Shown piece after piece: positions 10,840-23,189 of a stretch of DNA of 64,000 nt. The position numbers and the translations under genes are program-made. The first letter of the stretch is position 1, and every line of letters starts with the position of its first letter. The stretch is from Phascolarctos cinereus. Lineage: Eukaryota > Chordata > Mammalia > Diprotodontia > Phascolarctidae. The stretch lies in the NCBI RefSeq assembly GCF_002099425.1, contig NW_018344261.1, positions 1,823,001 to 1,887,000 on the forward strand, written 5' to 3'. The notes beneath the pieces were generated by a model. That model did no database searches, was not told where the DNA came from, and worked only from the letters and a program-made list of their open reading frames with translations.

Positions 10840-11960
10840 TTGCTGATTCCTAGAAAAACTCTGGAAAGTGATTTTGGAAAAAGGATTAGACCAAAATCTT
10901 ACACCATAAGCTCAAAATAGATATGCAATGTGAATATAAAAGGTCACACCCTTAAAAAGAGAAAGAGAACAAGATTGGATATCTTTCATAACTATGGCTA
11001 GAAAGAGAACTCTTAACCAAACAGGAGATAGAGGAGGTTATAAAAGGTACAATAGACAATAATAACACAATAAAATGAAAAAAGCTTTTATATGAACAAA
11101 ATCAGTGAAGATAGAATTAGAATAGAATGGCAGAAAGAGAAAAATATTTATATCAAGTATCATTGATAAAAGTCTGACATTTAAAATTATGGTGTTCACA
11201 TGTTATGTAGCATTAAAAGTCACTACCCAGTACGTAAGTTATCCAAGCATATGAACGGTTAGTAGATTTGCAAACTATAAATGACCACATGAAAACTTGT
11301 TCCAATTCTCTAGTAGTAAGAGCAAATGAAAATCAGAACAACTAAACAACTGTCACTCAATAAACCGGCAAACACACACAAAAAGATCGAAAAAATCAAT
11401 GTTGGAAGGACTATGAGGACACAGGCTAACTGATGCTATGTTGGTGGAGCTATGAAGTGACCCAACCATTCTGGATTTCTACTAAGAATTATACAAGAAA
11501 AGTGAGTGAACTGTCCATACCCTTTGGCCCAGCAATTGTCCTATTTGGATACTACTATGTACCCCAGGAAAGTCAAAGACAGAAACAAAGGTCCTATATA
11601 TACCAAAATATTCACAACAACATTCTATGATAACAAGAACTGGAAACAAGGTTCACTGATTGGGTAATGTCTAAGAAAAAAAAAACCTAGGGTATGTGAA
11701 TGGAATGGAATATTATTGTACAGTAAGATATGATAAATATGAGGAACTGAGAGAAACATAGGAATATTTTTATAAATTGATGCAGAATAAAATACACAAA
11801 AGAAAATATATAATAATACAAAATAAAAATACACAATAACAATAGAAATGAAAAGATCACTACAATAAAGAACTCCAAGTAATACAAAATCAGGTAAGGT
11901 CCTGGAGAAACTATAAAGAAAAGTAACTCCTCTTTCAAAACAGAAAAGTGGAGGACTGAT
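10840..11960 (+). mobile_element. Old L1 3' region
   Basis: Landmarks of the L1 ORF2 C-terminus appear on the plus strand: 'gttggtggagctatgaagtg', 'ccctttggcccagcaattg', 'tggaatggaatattattgta' and 'ggaactgagagaaac'. It is strongly diverged with no usable frame. A (CA)n run at 12043-12080 and an (AGAT)n run at 12200-12245 follow. Confidence 0.7.
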
Positions 11961-12036
11961 AAGTTTCTGTATCTAATGTTTTTGCTTAATTGTTTTAGTC
12001 ACAAGGGAGGGTTCAATCTGGGAGACAGGGTGGGAA

Positions 12037-12042
<6 letters not shown>

Positions 12043-12081
<39 letters not shown>

Positions 12082-12175
12082 CACCTCCCCATGGACTCAA
12101 CTATGATCACTTGATACTAGATTCAGATAGACAATACAGGAAAGAGAATATGGAGTTAAGTTGAGAAAATATAAA
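12043..12175. repeat. (CA)n plus 95-bp flank, copy 1 of a local duplication
   Basis: A CA microsatellite is followed by 'ccccacctccccatgga', 'atcacttgatacta' and 'aagttgagaaaat'. The same order occurs again at 14266-14390 with few differences, while the sequence on the other side of the CA run differs. Confidence 0.85.
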
Positions 12176-12199
12176 AACAAGAGGCATCAATAAAACTTT

Positions 12200-12244
<45 letters not shown>

Positions 12245-12262
12245 GGATGAATGGATAGATAG
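12200..12262. repeat. (AGAT)n microsatellite
   Basis: About 11 near-perfect AGAT units, then GATG/AATG variants. Confidence 0.95.
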
Positions 12263-12519
12263 AGGAGGTTGAATTAAAGGAAAGAAAAGAAAATGCTTTG
12301 GGACTCTGGCCATGAAAGTCAACAGGGTCCTTCCTCAAAAGGCCTCATTTAGGAAAAGGCTTGCTCACACAGAACTAACAGACAATTTGATTACTGATTA
12401 CTAGCCTTTTCAACAGAGACGCCTCAACAAGACGGCTACTTCTTTTTGAAAACTTTGGATGTTCAATGTTGTGCTAAAGGAAGAATTGTGAAGGACATGG
12501 TTTTTAGAATAATTACATT

Positions 12520-12885
12520 CTCATTGATACCCCATTGATGGAACTGTGTGTTGGCCCAAACACTTAGGAAAGCAATTTGGCGCTGAGCGAAAAAAGTCAC
12601 TAAAATGTCTGTACCCTTTCATCCAGCCATTCTACTATTAAGCCAAGTGATCTGTGACAGCAAAAGATGTCTCCCACACAAAAATATTCATAGCATCTTT
12701 TCATGCTAGCAAAGAATTGTAAATAAAACACATGCTAAGCACTGCAGTGCATGAATGTAAAATGGGATATTACTGTACCATAAAAAAACAATTAATTTAA
12801 CCCAGGGAAGTATAGAAACACCTATGAACCAAATGAAGTAAGCAGAATTAGAATAGACTGTATTCACAGTCTGTATTCATACTGA
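12520..12885 (+). mobile_element. Old L1 3' fragment
   Basis: Diverged L1 ORF2/3' landmarks: 'gaaagcaatttggcgctgag', 'tgtaccctttcatccagcca', 'gggatattactgtaccataa' and 'gaagtaagcagaattag'. From 12886 to 13639 there is no gene; a CT-rich tract lies at 13516-13550. Confidence 0.6.
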
Positions 12886-13639
12886 AAATCAAGATCATAC
12901 ATCTTTTACCCTTCTGCTCCACAGGAGGTTTTTGCCCTCCCTGAGATGTGCTATGTTGCAATTGAAATTAAAGTAAACTAAGACACAAAGCTCCAAGCAT
13001 GATCAATCTGTTGCTAAGGCTAGAAGTTACCAACAAATGAGATCTTTAGCTCCTCAGCAAGCCAAAAATCCCCAAATTATTTTACAGACAAAATGAGGAG
13101 TATCTAAAAACTAGAAGACAGTATCAGAGATGGGGAAAACAATATGATTAGTTACAAAGTCAGAAGCACCATAGATATGGGGGTCAATATGACTGGCTGG
13201 AAATTTGGAATGCAAGGCTAGCAACAACCCCTCCTTCCATCTTGTAGCTATGGAAAGCTCATTGCTGCTATCTGCCTGCATGGCTAGTGTCACAGAGACA
13301 AAGACCAGACTTTCTCAAAAGACAATAACAAAAATGGAAAAAACAAAAATACAAAAGCGAAGACTATATAATAACCAAGAAGGTTGGCCCTAGAGAATTA
13401 AGAAAACACACTGTATTGTGCTTTCCCTCCCTCTTCTGCAGAGGTTTGGGACTAAGAATGTAGAATACAGTAAATACAATTAGACTTGTAGACATGTTAG
13501 TTGGTTTTACTAAGCTTCTTTCTTTCTTTCTTTTTCTCTTTCTTTCCCTGCCCCCTTTCAAGGGTCAGGTTGCTTTGGGGAAGGGGAAGAAGTGATCTAT
13601 TCGGAAATGAAAGTGGTGTGAAAACAAAAAACAGCAATT

Positions 13640-13792
13640 TTTGGGGGGTGTGTTTGTGTTTTGGCTAGTTAAGTGACTTGCCCAGGGTCACACAGTTAGT
13701 AAGTGTTATATGTCTGAGGCCGGATTTGAACTCAGGTTCTCCTGAATACAGGGAGGGTGCTCTATTCACTGTGCCACCTAGATGCCCTTTTT
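13640..13792 (-). repeat. Marsupial SINE (reverse)
   Basis: Plus-strand text 'gttaagtgacttgcccaggg', 'tgaggccggatttgaactca' and 'actgtgccacctagatgccc' is the reverse complement of the CORE-SINE. No clean TSD was found. The next 470 bases (13793-14265) are AT-rich and unassigned. Confidence 0.85.
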
Positions 13793-14264
13793 TTTCCAAT
13801 ATTTTTTAAAATAACAACTTTATTCTGTAGGATCCGATATCTTAATGTTTTATTATCAAATCTTAACTCCTTCTGATAATATGAATCAGAGGATATAAAG
13901 TGTTAAAGCAGGGAAGAATTCAGAAACTATTAAGATTAATTTATGGGTTTTAATACTGCTGAGCTACAAGATACTAAATTTTATTAAGGGGTAGTATATG
14001 TGCAGGACAGTAATTCACAGTTTTCTAATACCCATATATCTAATTTTCTCAAAGGACATTGTGAAATTCTCACAAATTGTATTTAAACTTAACTTTAAAA
14101 AATATAAGCCATAAAATCCCTTTCGAACAATTTTAGTTTTTAAAAAATTGAAATTCTTTAAAAAGACTCGTAAGCACTAGTGGCTGGTAGAGGAGGCGTC
14201 TAGCCTGTTATTGTTTTCTGCTCCTCTTGATTGTAACCATGGACAATTGCATAGGATTCATGCG

Positions 14265-14265
<1 letters not shown>

Positions 14266-14299
<34 letters not shown>

Positions 14300-14390
14300 C
14301 ACCTCCCCATGGATTCAACTATAATCACTTGATACTAAATTCAGGTAGACAATACATTAAAGAGAACATGGAGGTAAGTTGAGAAAATAG
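14266..14390. repeat. (CA)n plus 95-bp flank, copy 2 of a local duplication
   Basis: The segment repeats 12043-12175: CA run, 'ccccacctccccatgga', 'atcacttgatacta', 'aagttgagaaaata'. The two copies lie about 2.2 kb apart in the same orientation. Confidence 0.85.
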
Positions 14391-14614
14391 ATTTTCATCT
14401 TCATAGAAGAGGGGACAAAGAGCTCCTGAATACAATCTAACACAAAGCACATACACTGAAGAAATTTATTTTCAAATTAAAAAGAGATGGTACCCAGAAC
14501 AGCCATTATGGGAGCAAAGATAAACTCAGAAGACTTTTTGTATTGAGAAGGTTATAAGATCATTTTGAGAATGATATTATTAGCTCATTGTTTATGGAAT
14601 TTCATTTCTGTAAC

Positions 14615-15185
14615 ATCTCTGTAGTCTATAAAAGTTTGAGGTTGAACTGAATGTTTTTGCACAGTTAAGATATGTATAAGGTTTTCTCCTGTGTGAGTTC
14701 TCCATTGATAACACAAAACTGAACGGACTCTAAAATCCTTCCCACATTCATAACATTTATGGGATTTCTCCCCACTGTGGGTTTTCTGGTGGTATCAAAA
14801 TGTTGATTGGTAACTAAAGTCCTTCTCACAGTCACAGAACTTAAAAGGCTTTTCCCCTTTATGGACTCTGCATAAAAAGACTTGAATTATGACTGAAGCC
14901 TTTCCCATCGCTGGGACATTTAAAAAGGCTTTTCTCCTGTACAGGTTCTCTGATGATCACCAAGATGCATCCTCCATCTAGAGCTTTTCCACAGCTAGGG
15001 CAGCTATAGGGCTTCTTTCCTGGATAGATTCTCTGCTGGGGAGGAAGATCCTGCATGTGGGTTGCTCCTTGATGCCTTTGTTTTCCATTGGCATCCTCCA
15101 CAGATGAATTTCTGATTTCTGACTGAAACTTTCCACTCTAGTGTTTAGAAAAAGTTTCTCTCAGTTTCTCTTCATGATGAGACCT
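14615..15185 (-). pseudogene. C2H2 zinc-finger pseudogene
   Basis: Remains of about five Krüppel-type fingers are readable on the minus strand. The first two are in one frame: KPYSCPSCGKAL and then LFKCPSDGKGFSHNSSL. The next two are in another: FKFCDCEKDFSYQSTF and [16 protein letters not shown], joined by THSGEK-type linkers. The last, [18 protein letters not shown], is in a third frame. Several zinc-binding Cys/His are missing and at least two frameshifts and two stops occur, so it cannot make a protein. No KRAB or SCAN domain is visible. From memory ZNF641 lies near H1-7 in human, but the finger sequences do not clearly match it, so I give no symbol. An L1 starts directly upstream at 15209. 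Confidence 0.7.
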
Positions 15186-15208
15186 GTCTTTTCTCTTCTT
15201 GAGACTAT

Positions 15209-17274
15209 TCCAGGGGGCGGAGCCAAGATGGCGGAGTGAAAGCAGTGACTTGCTTGAGCTCTCCCCCAAACCCTTCCAAATACTCATAAAAAATGGCTCT
15301 AAACAAATTCTGAAGCAGCAGAACCCACAAAAAGACAGAGTGAAACAAATTTCCAGCCCAAGACAACCTGGATGATTGATCAGAAAGGTGTATCACGCCG
15401 GGCTGGGAGTGTAGCGCAGCGCAGCGTAGGCGCACAGGCCTCAGAGAACCTGAAGCAGGCCTCAGAGGACTGAATCTCGGGCAGCTGTGGAGGTTTCCAG
15501 ACTCCTCAACCCACTAATGCCAAAGACAACTTAGAAGGTCAGTGGGAAAAGTCTGTTTCTGTCGGTGCTGAGAAAGGAAGGTGGGGTTTCAGCTTCATTC
15601 CCCAAGAGTGCAGCCCTGGGGGGGGGAGCAGCTACTTCCTGAGCTTCCAGCCCACAGACTGAGGGGGAATCCAGTGGCTGATCAGAGAGGGATTGCAGGG
15701 ATCTCTTTGCCAGTGCTGAGGCACTCTTGCTTTGCCCGTGTTTGGATCTGGGTCACAGTTCTGGGTGGCGGGGCTGGGGTGAGGAGGAACGCTGGCATGG
15801 TGGAGCTTGTAGTGTCTGTGGAGAGGAACCGTTCCTCACAGTTACAGGACAGAAAGGAATACTTGTGGTCACAGGCCAGGAAAGGATTAAACACCTCGCC
15901 CCACCTTGTGAGAACTGAAAATTTACAGGTACCTACAAGTATCTCTGAAAACAGCTGTACAAACCCCTGAAGCTTGGGACAGTACATTCTCCACATTGGA
16001 AGCAGACTCTTGCCTTAACAAAAAGTTTAATATTCAAGTAATTGGCCGGGATCATGAGCAAGCAGTGCAAAAAGAGTCAGACTATATTATCTTACTTTGG
16101 TGACAAAGAAGATCAAAACATACAACCAGAAGAAGACAACAAAGTCAAAGCTCCTACATCCAAAGCCTCCAAGAAAAATATGAATCAGTCCCAGGCCTTG
16201 GAAGAGCTCAAAAGGGATTTTGAGAAGCAAGTAAGGAAAGCAGAGGAAAAACTGGGAAGAGAAATGAGAGTGATGCAAGAAAATCATGAAAAACAAGTCA
16301 ACAGCTTGCTAAAGGAGACCCAAAAAAATACTGAAGAAATTAACACCTTAAAAAATAGCCTAACCCAAATGGCAAAAGAGGTCCAAAAAGCCAATGAGGA
16401 GAAAAATGCCCTAAAAAGAAAATTTGGCCAAATGGAAAAGGAAGTCCAAAAGACTACTGAAGAAAATACTTCCTTAAAAATTAGAATAGAGCAATTGGAA
16501 GCTAGTGACTTTATGAGAAATCAATACACTGTAAAACAAATCCAAAAGAATGAAAAATTAGAAAACAATGTGAAATATCTCATTGGAAAAACAACTGACC
16601 TGGAAAATAGATCCAGGAGAGAGAATTTAAAAATTATTGGACTATCTGAAAGCCATGATCAAAAAAAGAGCCTAGACATCATCTTTCAAGAAATTATCAA
16701 GGAAAACTGCCCTGATATATTAGAACCAGAGGGCAAAATAGAAATTGAAAGAATCCACAGATCTCCTCCTGAAAGAGATCCCCAAAGGAAAACTCCTAGG
16801 AATATATAGCCAAATTCCAGAGTTCCCAGGTCAAGGAGAAAATATTACAAGCTGCCAGAAGGAAACAATTCAAGTACTGTGGAAACACAATCAGGATAAC
16901 ACAAGATTTAGCAGCTTCTACATTAAAGGACTGCAGGGCATGGAATATAATATTCTGGAGGGCAAAGGAGATAGGATTACAACCAAGAATCACCTACCCA
17001 GCAAAACTGCAAATAACCCTTCAGGGGAAAAAATGGTCATTCAGTGAAATAGAGGACTTTCAAGCATTCCTGATGAAAAGACCAGAGCTGAATAGAAAAT
17101 TTGACTTTCAAATACAGGACTCAGTGGAACATGAAGAGGTAAACAGGAAAGAGAAATCATAAGAGACTTATTAAGATTGAACTGTTTACATTCCTGCATG
17201 GAAAGATGATACTTATAACTCATGAGACCTTTGTCAGTATTAGGGTAGTTGGAGGAAAAAAATTATATGTATGT

Positions 17275-17319
<45 letters not shown>

Positions 17320-17637
17320 GGCACAGGGTGAGTTGAAGATTAAGGGGTCATATCTGGAGAATAAAATTAAGGGATGAGGAGGATTATACTCGGAAGAAGA
17401 AAGGGAGAGGTAGAATGGGGTAAATTATCTCACAAAGGAAAAAACAGAAAAGAAAAGTCTCTTACAGTGGAAGGGAAGCAGGGGAAGGTGAGAGGGAATG
17501 AGTAAATCTTATTCTCATAGGATTTGGCTTAAGGAGGGAATAATATACACATCCAATTGGGTATGGAAGTTTGTCTTACCCTACAAGAAAATAGGGGGAG
17601 AAGGGGACAAGAGAGCAGGGGGATGATAGAAAGGAGG
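15209..17637 (+). mobile_element. ORF1-only L1 (HAL1-like) with intact 5' end
   Basis: The element starts at a full-length L1 5' end, 'ggggcggagccaagatggcg', and has an 830-bp 5'UTR. ORF1 follows (start 16042 or 16054). The protein has a low-complexity N-terminus, a long heptad coiled coil (about residues 45-155) and the start of an RRM-like region (ENRSRRENLKIIGL). The frame is lost at 16809 and the ORF1 C-terminal part continues in another frame to about 17162. No ORF2 follows; instead come an AGAT run (17272-17320) and a purine-rich 3' part. That structure matches 'half-L1' elements known in mammals (family knowledge). Confidence 0.75.
16042..17162 (+). pseudogene. L1 ORF1 (RNA-binding coiled-coil protein), frameshifted
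   Basis: Open for 255 codons, then stopped. Residues 1-40 are Ser/Lys rich with a YFGDKEDQN stretch, and about 45-155 form a coiled coil with Lys/Glu heptads. Residues 180-235 contain the LENRSRRENLKIIGLSE signature of L1 ORF1p RRM entry. The C-terminal remainder (…RITYPAK-like text near 16984) is in a different frame. ORF1p would bind L1 RNA as a trimer. This copy lacks a complete RRM and C-terminal domain in one frame, so it is a relic. Confidence 0.8.
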
Positions 17638-17639
17638 GC

Positions 17640-20065
17640 ACAATCTGATATTTACATTTACATACCCATTAAACATATTTTCACATTAGTGAAGTTGCAA
17701 GTAAAAATTAAAACCAATAGGAGGAACCATCAGAAAGATGAAACAAAACTCAACGGAAGGTAAAAATAAGTAATAGCGATTCGACTTCCATAGTTCTTTC
17801 TTTAGATGTGGACAGCATTTTCCATCCCGAGGCCTCTGGAGATGTCTTAGATCCTTGCAATGCTGAGAAGGGTTCAGTTTAACAATATTAGTCATTGCAT
17901 AATGTGGCTGTTATTGTGTACAAAGTCCTCTTGGTTCTGCTCACTTCACTCAGCATCAGACCATACAAGTCTTTCCAGGTTTTTCTGAAGTCAGCCTGTT
18001 CATCATTTCTTATAGCACAATAGTATTCCATTACATTCATATACACAACTTGCTCAGCCATTCCCCAATTGATGGGCATCCTCTCAATTTCCAATTCTTT
18101 GCCACCACAAAAAGAGCTGCTATAAACATTTTTGTACATGTGGGTCCTTTTCCCATTTGTTTGATCTCTTTGGGATAGAGCCCTAGAAGTGCTATTGCTG
18201 GATCAAAGGGTATGCACATTTTTTAGCCCTTTGGGCATAGTTCCAAATTGTTCTCCAAAATGGTTGGATCATTTCACAGCTCCACCAACAATGTATTAGT
18301 GTTCCAATTTTCCCACATCTCCAACATTTTATTTTCCTGTTTTGTCATGTTGGCCAATCTGATAGGTGTGATCTGGTACCTCAGAGTTGTTTTGATTTGC
18401 ATTTCTCTAATCAATAATGATTTGGAGCATTTTTTCATAGGACTATAGATGACTTTAATTTCTTCATCTGAGAACTGTCTGTTCATATCCTTTGATCATT
18501 TATCAATTGGGGAATGGCTTGTGTTCTTATAAATTTGTCTTAATTCTCTATATATTTTAGAAATGAGCCCTTTATCAGAGAGACTGGTTGTAAAAATTCT
18601 TTCTCAATTTTCTACCTTCCTTCGAATCTTAGTTGCATTGGCTTTGTTTGTGCAAAAACTTTTCAATTTAATGTAATCAAAATGATCCATTTTGTTTTTC
18701 ATGATGTTCTATATCTCCTGTTTGGTCATGAATTCTTCTGCTCTCCATAGATCTGATAGGTAAACTATTCCTTGTTCTCCCAGTTTACTTATGGTATCAG
18801 CCTTTATATCTAAGTCATGAACCCACTTTGACTTTATTTTGGTATATGGTGTGAGATTTGGGTCTATGCCTAGTTTCTGCCATACTTTTCCAGTTTTCCC
18901 AGCAGTTTTTTTCAAAGAGTGGTTCTTCCCAGAAGCTGGGGTCTTTGGGTTTATCAAATAATAGATTACTACAGTCATTGACTACTGTGTCTTGCATATT
19001 TCCTATTCCACTGATCCACCTCCCTATTTCTTAGCCAGTACCAAGCAGTTTTGATGATTGCTGCTTTATAATACAATTTAAGATCTGGAATTGCTAGGCC
19101 ACCTTCCCCTGCATTTCTTTTCATTAGTTCCTTTGATATTCTGGACTTTTGTTTTTCCAAATGAATCTTGTTATTATTTTTTCTAACTCTATAAAATAAT
19201 TTTTTGGTAGTTTGATTGGTATGGCACTGAATAAGTAAATTAGCTTAGGTAGGATTGTCATTTTTATTATATTAGCTTGCCTACCCATGAGCAACTGATG
19301 TTTTTCCAATTATTTAGATCTGATTTTATTTGTGTAAAAGTGTTTTGTAATTGTGTTCATAGAGTTCCTGGGTTTGTTTCGGAGGTAGACTCCTAAATAT
19401 TTTATAATGTCTACAGTAAGTTTAAATGGGATTTCTCTTTCTATCTCTTGCTGTTGGGCTTTGTTGGTAATATATAGAAATGCTGATGATTTATGTGGGT
19501 TTATTTTATAGCCTGCAACTTTGCTAAAGTTGTTTATTATTTCAAGTAGTTTTTTACTTGATTCTCTAGGATTCTCTAAGTATATCATCATGTCATCTGC
19601 AAAGAGTGATAGCTTTGTTTCTTCTTTGCCTATTCTAATGCCTTCAATTTCTTTTTCTTCTCTTATTGCTAAAGCTAAGGTTTCCAGTACAATATTGAAT
19701 AACAGTGGTGATAATGGACATCCTTGTTTCACCCCGATCTTATTGGAAATGCTTCTAGCCTGTCCCCATTACATATAATACTGCTGAAGGTTTTAGATAG
19801 ATGCTATTTATTATTTTAAGGAAGACTCCATTTATACCTATGCTTTCTAGTGTTTTTAATAAGAATGGGTGTTGTATTTTATCAAAAGCTTTTTCTGCAT
19901 CTATTGAGATGATCATGTGGTTTCTGTTGGTTTTGTTGTTGATATGCTCAATTATGCTGATAGTTTTCCTAATATTGAACCAACCCTGCATTCCTGGTAT
20001 AAATCCTACCTGGTCATAGTATATTATTCTTGTGATAAGTTGCTGCAATCTATTTGCTAGTATTT
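17640..20065 (-). mobile_element. L1, 5'-truncated, ORF2 RT to 3'UTR (reverse)
   Basis: On the minus strand the element runs from the RT domain to the 3'UTR. The segments are: [11 protein letters not shown] at about 19900; [16 protein letters not shown] and [12 protein letters not shown] (the RT catalytic FADD) at 19610-19730; and LTPYTKIKSKWVHDL near 18800. Then come IREMQIKTTLRYQITP near 18400 and the C-terminal IPFDPAIALLGLYPKE and MFIAALFVVAKNW around 18100-18210. Frame breaks separate them. The 5' truncation is at about 20065. At the 3' side (17640) there is no poly(A): it abuts the HAL1-like element directly, which points to a deletion junction. Confidence 0.9.
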
Positions 20066-21600
20066 AATTTTAATGATTTTCAAAAACTTTCAGAGGATAC
20101 TAATTAGCTTTGACCACCATTCCAAATTACTACAGAACAACTGGCTAATTTCTTTTCTACACTTAGAGGAGATCCTAATCTAAATTCCCCTAGGACATTA
20201 ACTCCTGATGCAAAAAAAGGAGCTTTAATTAGTCGAACAGAAAAATTCCTGAAGCTCAACTCACCCATATTTCTTTAAATGAAGAGGTACCAGGTGCTAT
20301 TCTTAGTACTCCAGTGTCCCCTACAATTTTTAACTTACAGGAAATTTACTTTCTGTTATTCATCAACCTTATATTAAAAAACAACAACAACAAATAGACA
20401 CTCTTGTTTCCTCTTTAGAGGACTGACAAATTGCTATTACTATTTTTTCTGGTCATATTGATATTGATAATTACTTACCATCTCTTAAGATATTAACTTT
20501 CTTTACTAATTATTCATAGGTATTTCAAAAGATTGTTAGATTTAATCCCATTCCTTCAGCACTCATGACATTCACCGATGGGTTAAGTACAGGTATAGCA
20601 GGATATTATGAGCCTATTAATGTTGTTTCTGATAACAAATAATCTGTTTATGTCTCTCAAAATATAGAGACTCTGAAAATATTACATGGGAAATTAGCCA
20701 ATTATCCAAAATACAACATGAAGTAGCTGATTCTCATATTGATGGTATTGATCCTCAAGATATTGCAAACAAATTGTTAGATTGGATAGATCAACTTAAT
20801 CCTTTTAAAAATGTATTTAGCTTGCTATTGCATTTTCTACCTTGGCTATGTTTTGTGTTAATTTTGTGTTTCCTCCTTCCCTGCCTCTTGAGATACGCTC
20901 ACCACATCTTAGGTGAGATTCATGCCTTTTCTTGGGCAGTGTTATTCATCATATTGTGTTTCATTATTCCTTGCATTGTCACCTTAATTAAATTAAGGAT
21001 CAGAGTGTTAGGAATGGATGTTCATCGCCTCAAGCTGCTTGCAAAATTGAAAGGGGGAATTGTTGAGGGCTGGTTCTAAAGAGTCCGATCTGGGTTTAAG
21101 ATCCAGGACAGCCCGGTCTTAACCCACAGGGCTCAATCATTTAGGATGTGGGCTCTCCAAATCTCCCCTGCAAGGGAGGTTCCCAAGACATTCCTTTCTC
21201 ACTCTTTGAGCCTTTAGATTTATACACCACTCCTCTATGCAGGTGGCACCAAGGCGCCTGGGAAAGCCTTGGAAAATACAACCCAATGTAGGAACCCTGT
21301 TAATGAGGAAGTGTATGTTGCCAAGTTCTCAGCAGATGTTTTGGGGACAGTCTCATGGGGAGGATTCTTTGAAGTTATGTTAGGTTTTTTCTATATATGT
21401 TGTACCCTCAGATGAATAAACTGGCTCAGTTCTTCACTGACCCGCCTGGCCCATGTCTTTCTTTATTTCACGCTCTCCCATTCGGTGCACTGCTTGATTG
21501 CTGGCAACACTGTCTCTGGACTCTGGGCAACTGTGAAGGCGTCTTGAGGTTCCTAATCCTTGAAATCTTCCCTTTCAGATTCTCCTTATGGTTCTCATTC
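20066..21600 (+). mobile_element. Class II (betaretrovirus-like) ERV fossil, 3' part with LTR
   Basis: Only the 3' portion of a provirus is present. Remnants of a pol RNase H region (FTDGLSTGIAGYYEP near 20570-20620) are followed by the end of an env transmembrane region with two hydrophobic stretches (about 20820-21000). A polypurine tract, 'aaaattgaaagggggaat', lies at 21043-21060, then a 3' LTR from 21061 to about 21590 with an AATAAA near 21412. The element is incomplete, carries many breaks and has no 5' LTR in the window. The family call rests on the pol and env look (inference). Confidence 0.75.
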
Positions 21601-22820
21601 TTTACGTCTGTAGGAATACATTATAATTTACTAAAGGGAAGATAAGAAGCTTCTGTACTATTAAATAAGAGATTAGTGAAAGGTCTGTTGAATAATTATC
21701 ACATTTATAGGAAAGTGCTGAGTCCTGTTTTCCCTTATATTTGTCCGTGATTGAATAGACCTTCAAATTCAAAATTCATGAATTAACATTCACTGCATGC
21801 TCAGAGGTCATCATTCATTATGAGAGTTACATAAGAAAGCTTAAAAGACTTAGGTCAAGTGATAAGTCTCAGTGATTTTGGGGCAGAGTAGCAAAGGGAA
21901 TGAATTCTCTAGATACCTTAGAAGTTAAAGAAAAAAGGGTTACATAGGTATGGGAGTGGTTCATCTTTTGGAGAAGCAAGTTGGTGAATGAATGAATTTG
22001 CTTTCTCTGATTTATTTTTAGTCTGAATAGTTTGGCAAAAGGGAAGGTATTGGTGTCTTGCCCACAGTGATAAGCAGTCACTCCCTCAAAAACCATCCTC
22101 TTTACTAGGACTTCCCTAGGATTGCAGATGATAAAGAGTGAAACTGTTCACAAGTGAGATGGGCATTCTTCACATTAACATTTGGGTCAATGAGTAGAGC
22201 TGTGAGATTTGAGAGGATATGAGAATCACTCTAAAATGGTCCCTTCTGGAAGCCAAAATTGGGCAAAGTTTAATGTTATGGGGGAGATTTTGATAGGTAG
22301 ATAAGAGTCTGAATAAGGATAAAGGTGTGCTGAAAACAGATTAATAGATTTATATAGCAATTCCAGAGCAACTTAAGGTACAAGCAACTTCTCAAGCACT
22401 AGCTAAGAACTCAGCCTGCTGACCTCACAGAAATTTGGGGAGGGACAAAATTTGCATCAGTAGTCCACCGGAAAATAACCTTAGAGTACGTAGAGAAAGG
22501 GAAAAAGGCAAGGAGTTCAAGGAAATAGAGTATCAGAATAGGGTGTTCAAGGAGTATGCTAAGGTATACGATTTCCTCTCACCTAGGTGGGAAGTTTTTG
22601 GGACAGCCTCCTTAGCCATTCAAAGAACCAGTTCATGACATTCTTTCCCTTGAGCTAGAAATGCGATCATTACTTGTTTAGGAACAGGAATTTCTGTAGA
22701 AGAACTGGAGGAAGATGGACATGTGCAGAGAACTAGGATACAGGCAGGTGATGCCACTAGAACTTGGCAAGGGAAGCTGCCCTGCAGATAAATACTACCT
22801 CTTTCACATCTGGGCAGTCA
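21600..22820. other. Gene-free stretch, unassigned
   Basis: No repeat or gene is recognised with confidence. Composition is ordinary AT-leaning mammalian DNA. Confidence 0.5.
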
Positions 22821-22824
22821 CCCG

Positions 22825-23040
22825 AGAAGCAGTGTTATGTAATGTAAAGTACCCCTGTCTTGGAAGCAGACAACCTGGGTTTGAATCCCAGTTTCAACAC
22901 TTCCTAGTTATATGACCATGAACAAGTTTACTTAAATTCTCTCAACTTCTATCTGTAAAGTATAGGAAATAATGCTTGTATTACCTTGCTCACAGGATTG
23001 CAGGAAGGAAAACCATTAAAGTGTTTTATCATCATTTGTT
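22825..23040 (+). repeat. MIR SINE
   Basis: MIR landmarks in order: 'tggaagcagacaacctgggt', 'ttgaatcccagttt', 'tagttatatgaccatgaaca', 'ctgtaaagtataggaaataa' and 'attgcaggaagg'. Confidence 0.8.
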
Positions 23041-23189
23041 TTGCTAAGGAAATGAGGAGAAAAGAACTTGACCAATCCTGGTAGGTAAAGGTTTAACCCC
23101 AAGGAGAGTAACTGAAGTTAAGAGAAAGGAAATTCTGGGAGGGAACAGTAGGACTTACAGCATACTAGGTAGTGGAGATGCCTTTACTC

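Noticed and set aside
14615-15185. ZNF641 ortholog
   Set aside because: Suggested by neighbourhood, but the fingers do not clearly match and the strand and order do not fit the remembered human layout.
16042-16809. 255-codon coiled-coil frame as a host gene
   Set aside because: It is L1 ORF1, lying between an L1 5'UTR and ORF1 C-terminal remains.
20774-21079. Hydrophobic 101-residue frame as a host membrane protein
   Set aside because: Position before a polypurine tract and LTR shows it is the end of an ERV env remnant.
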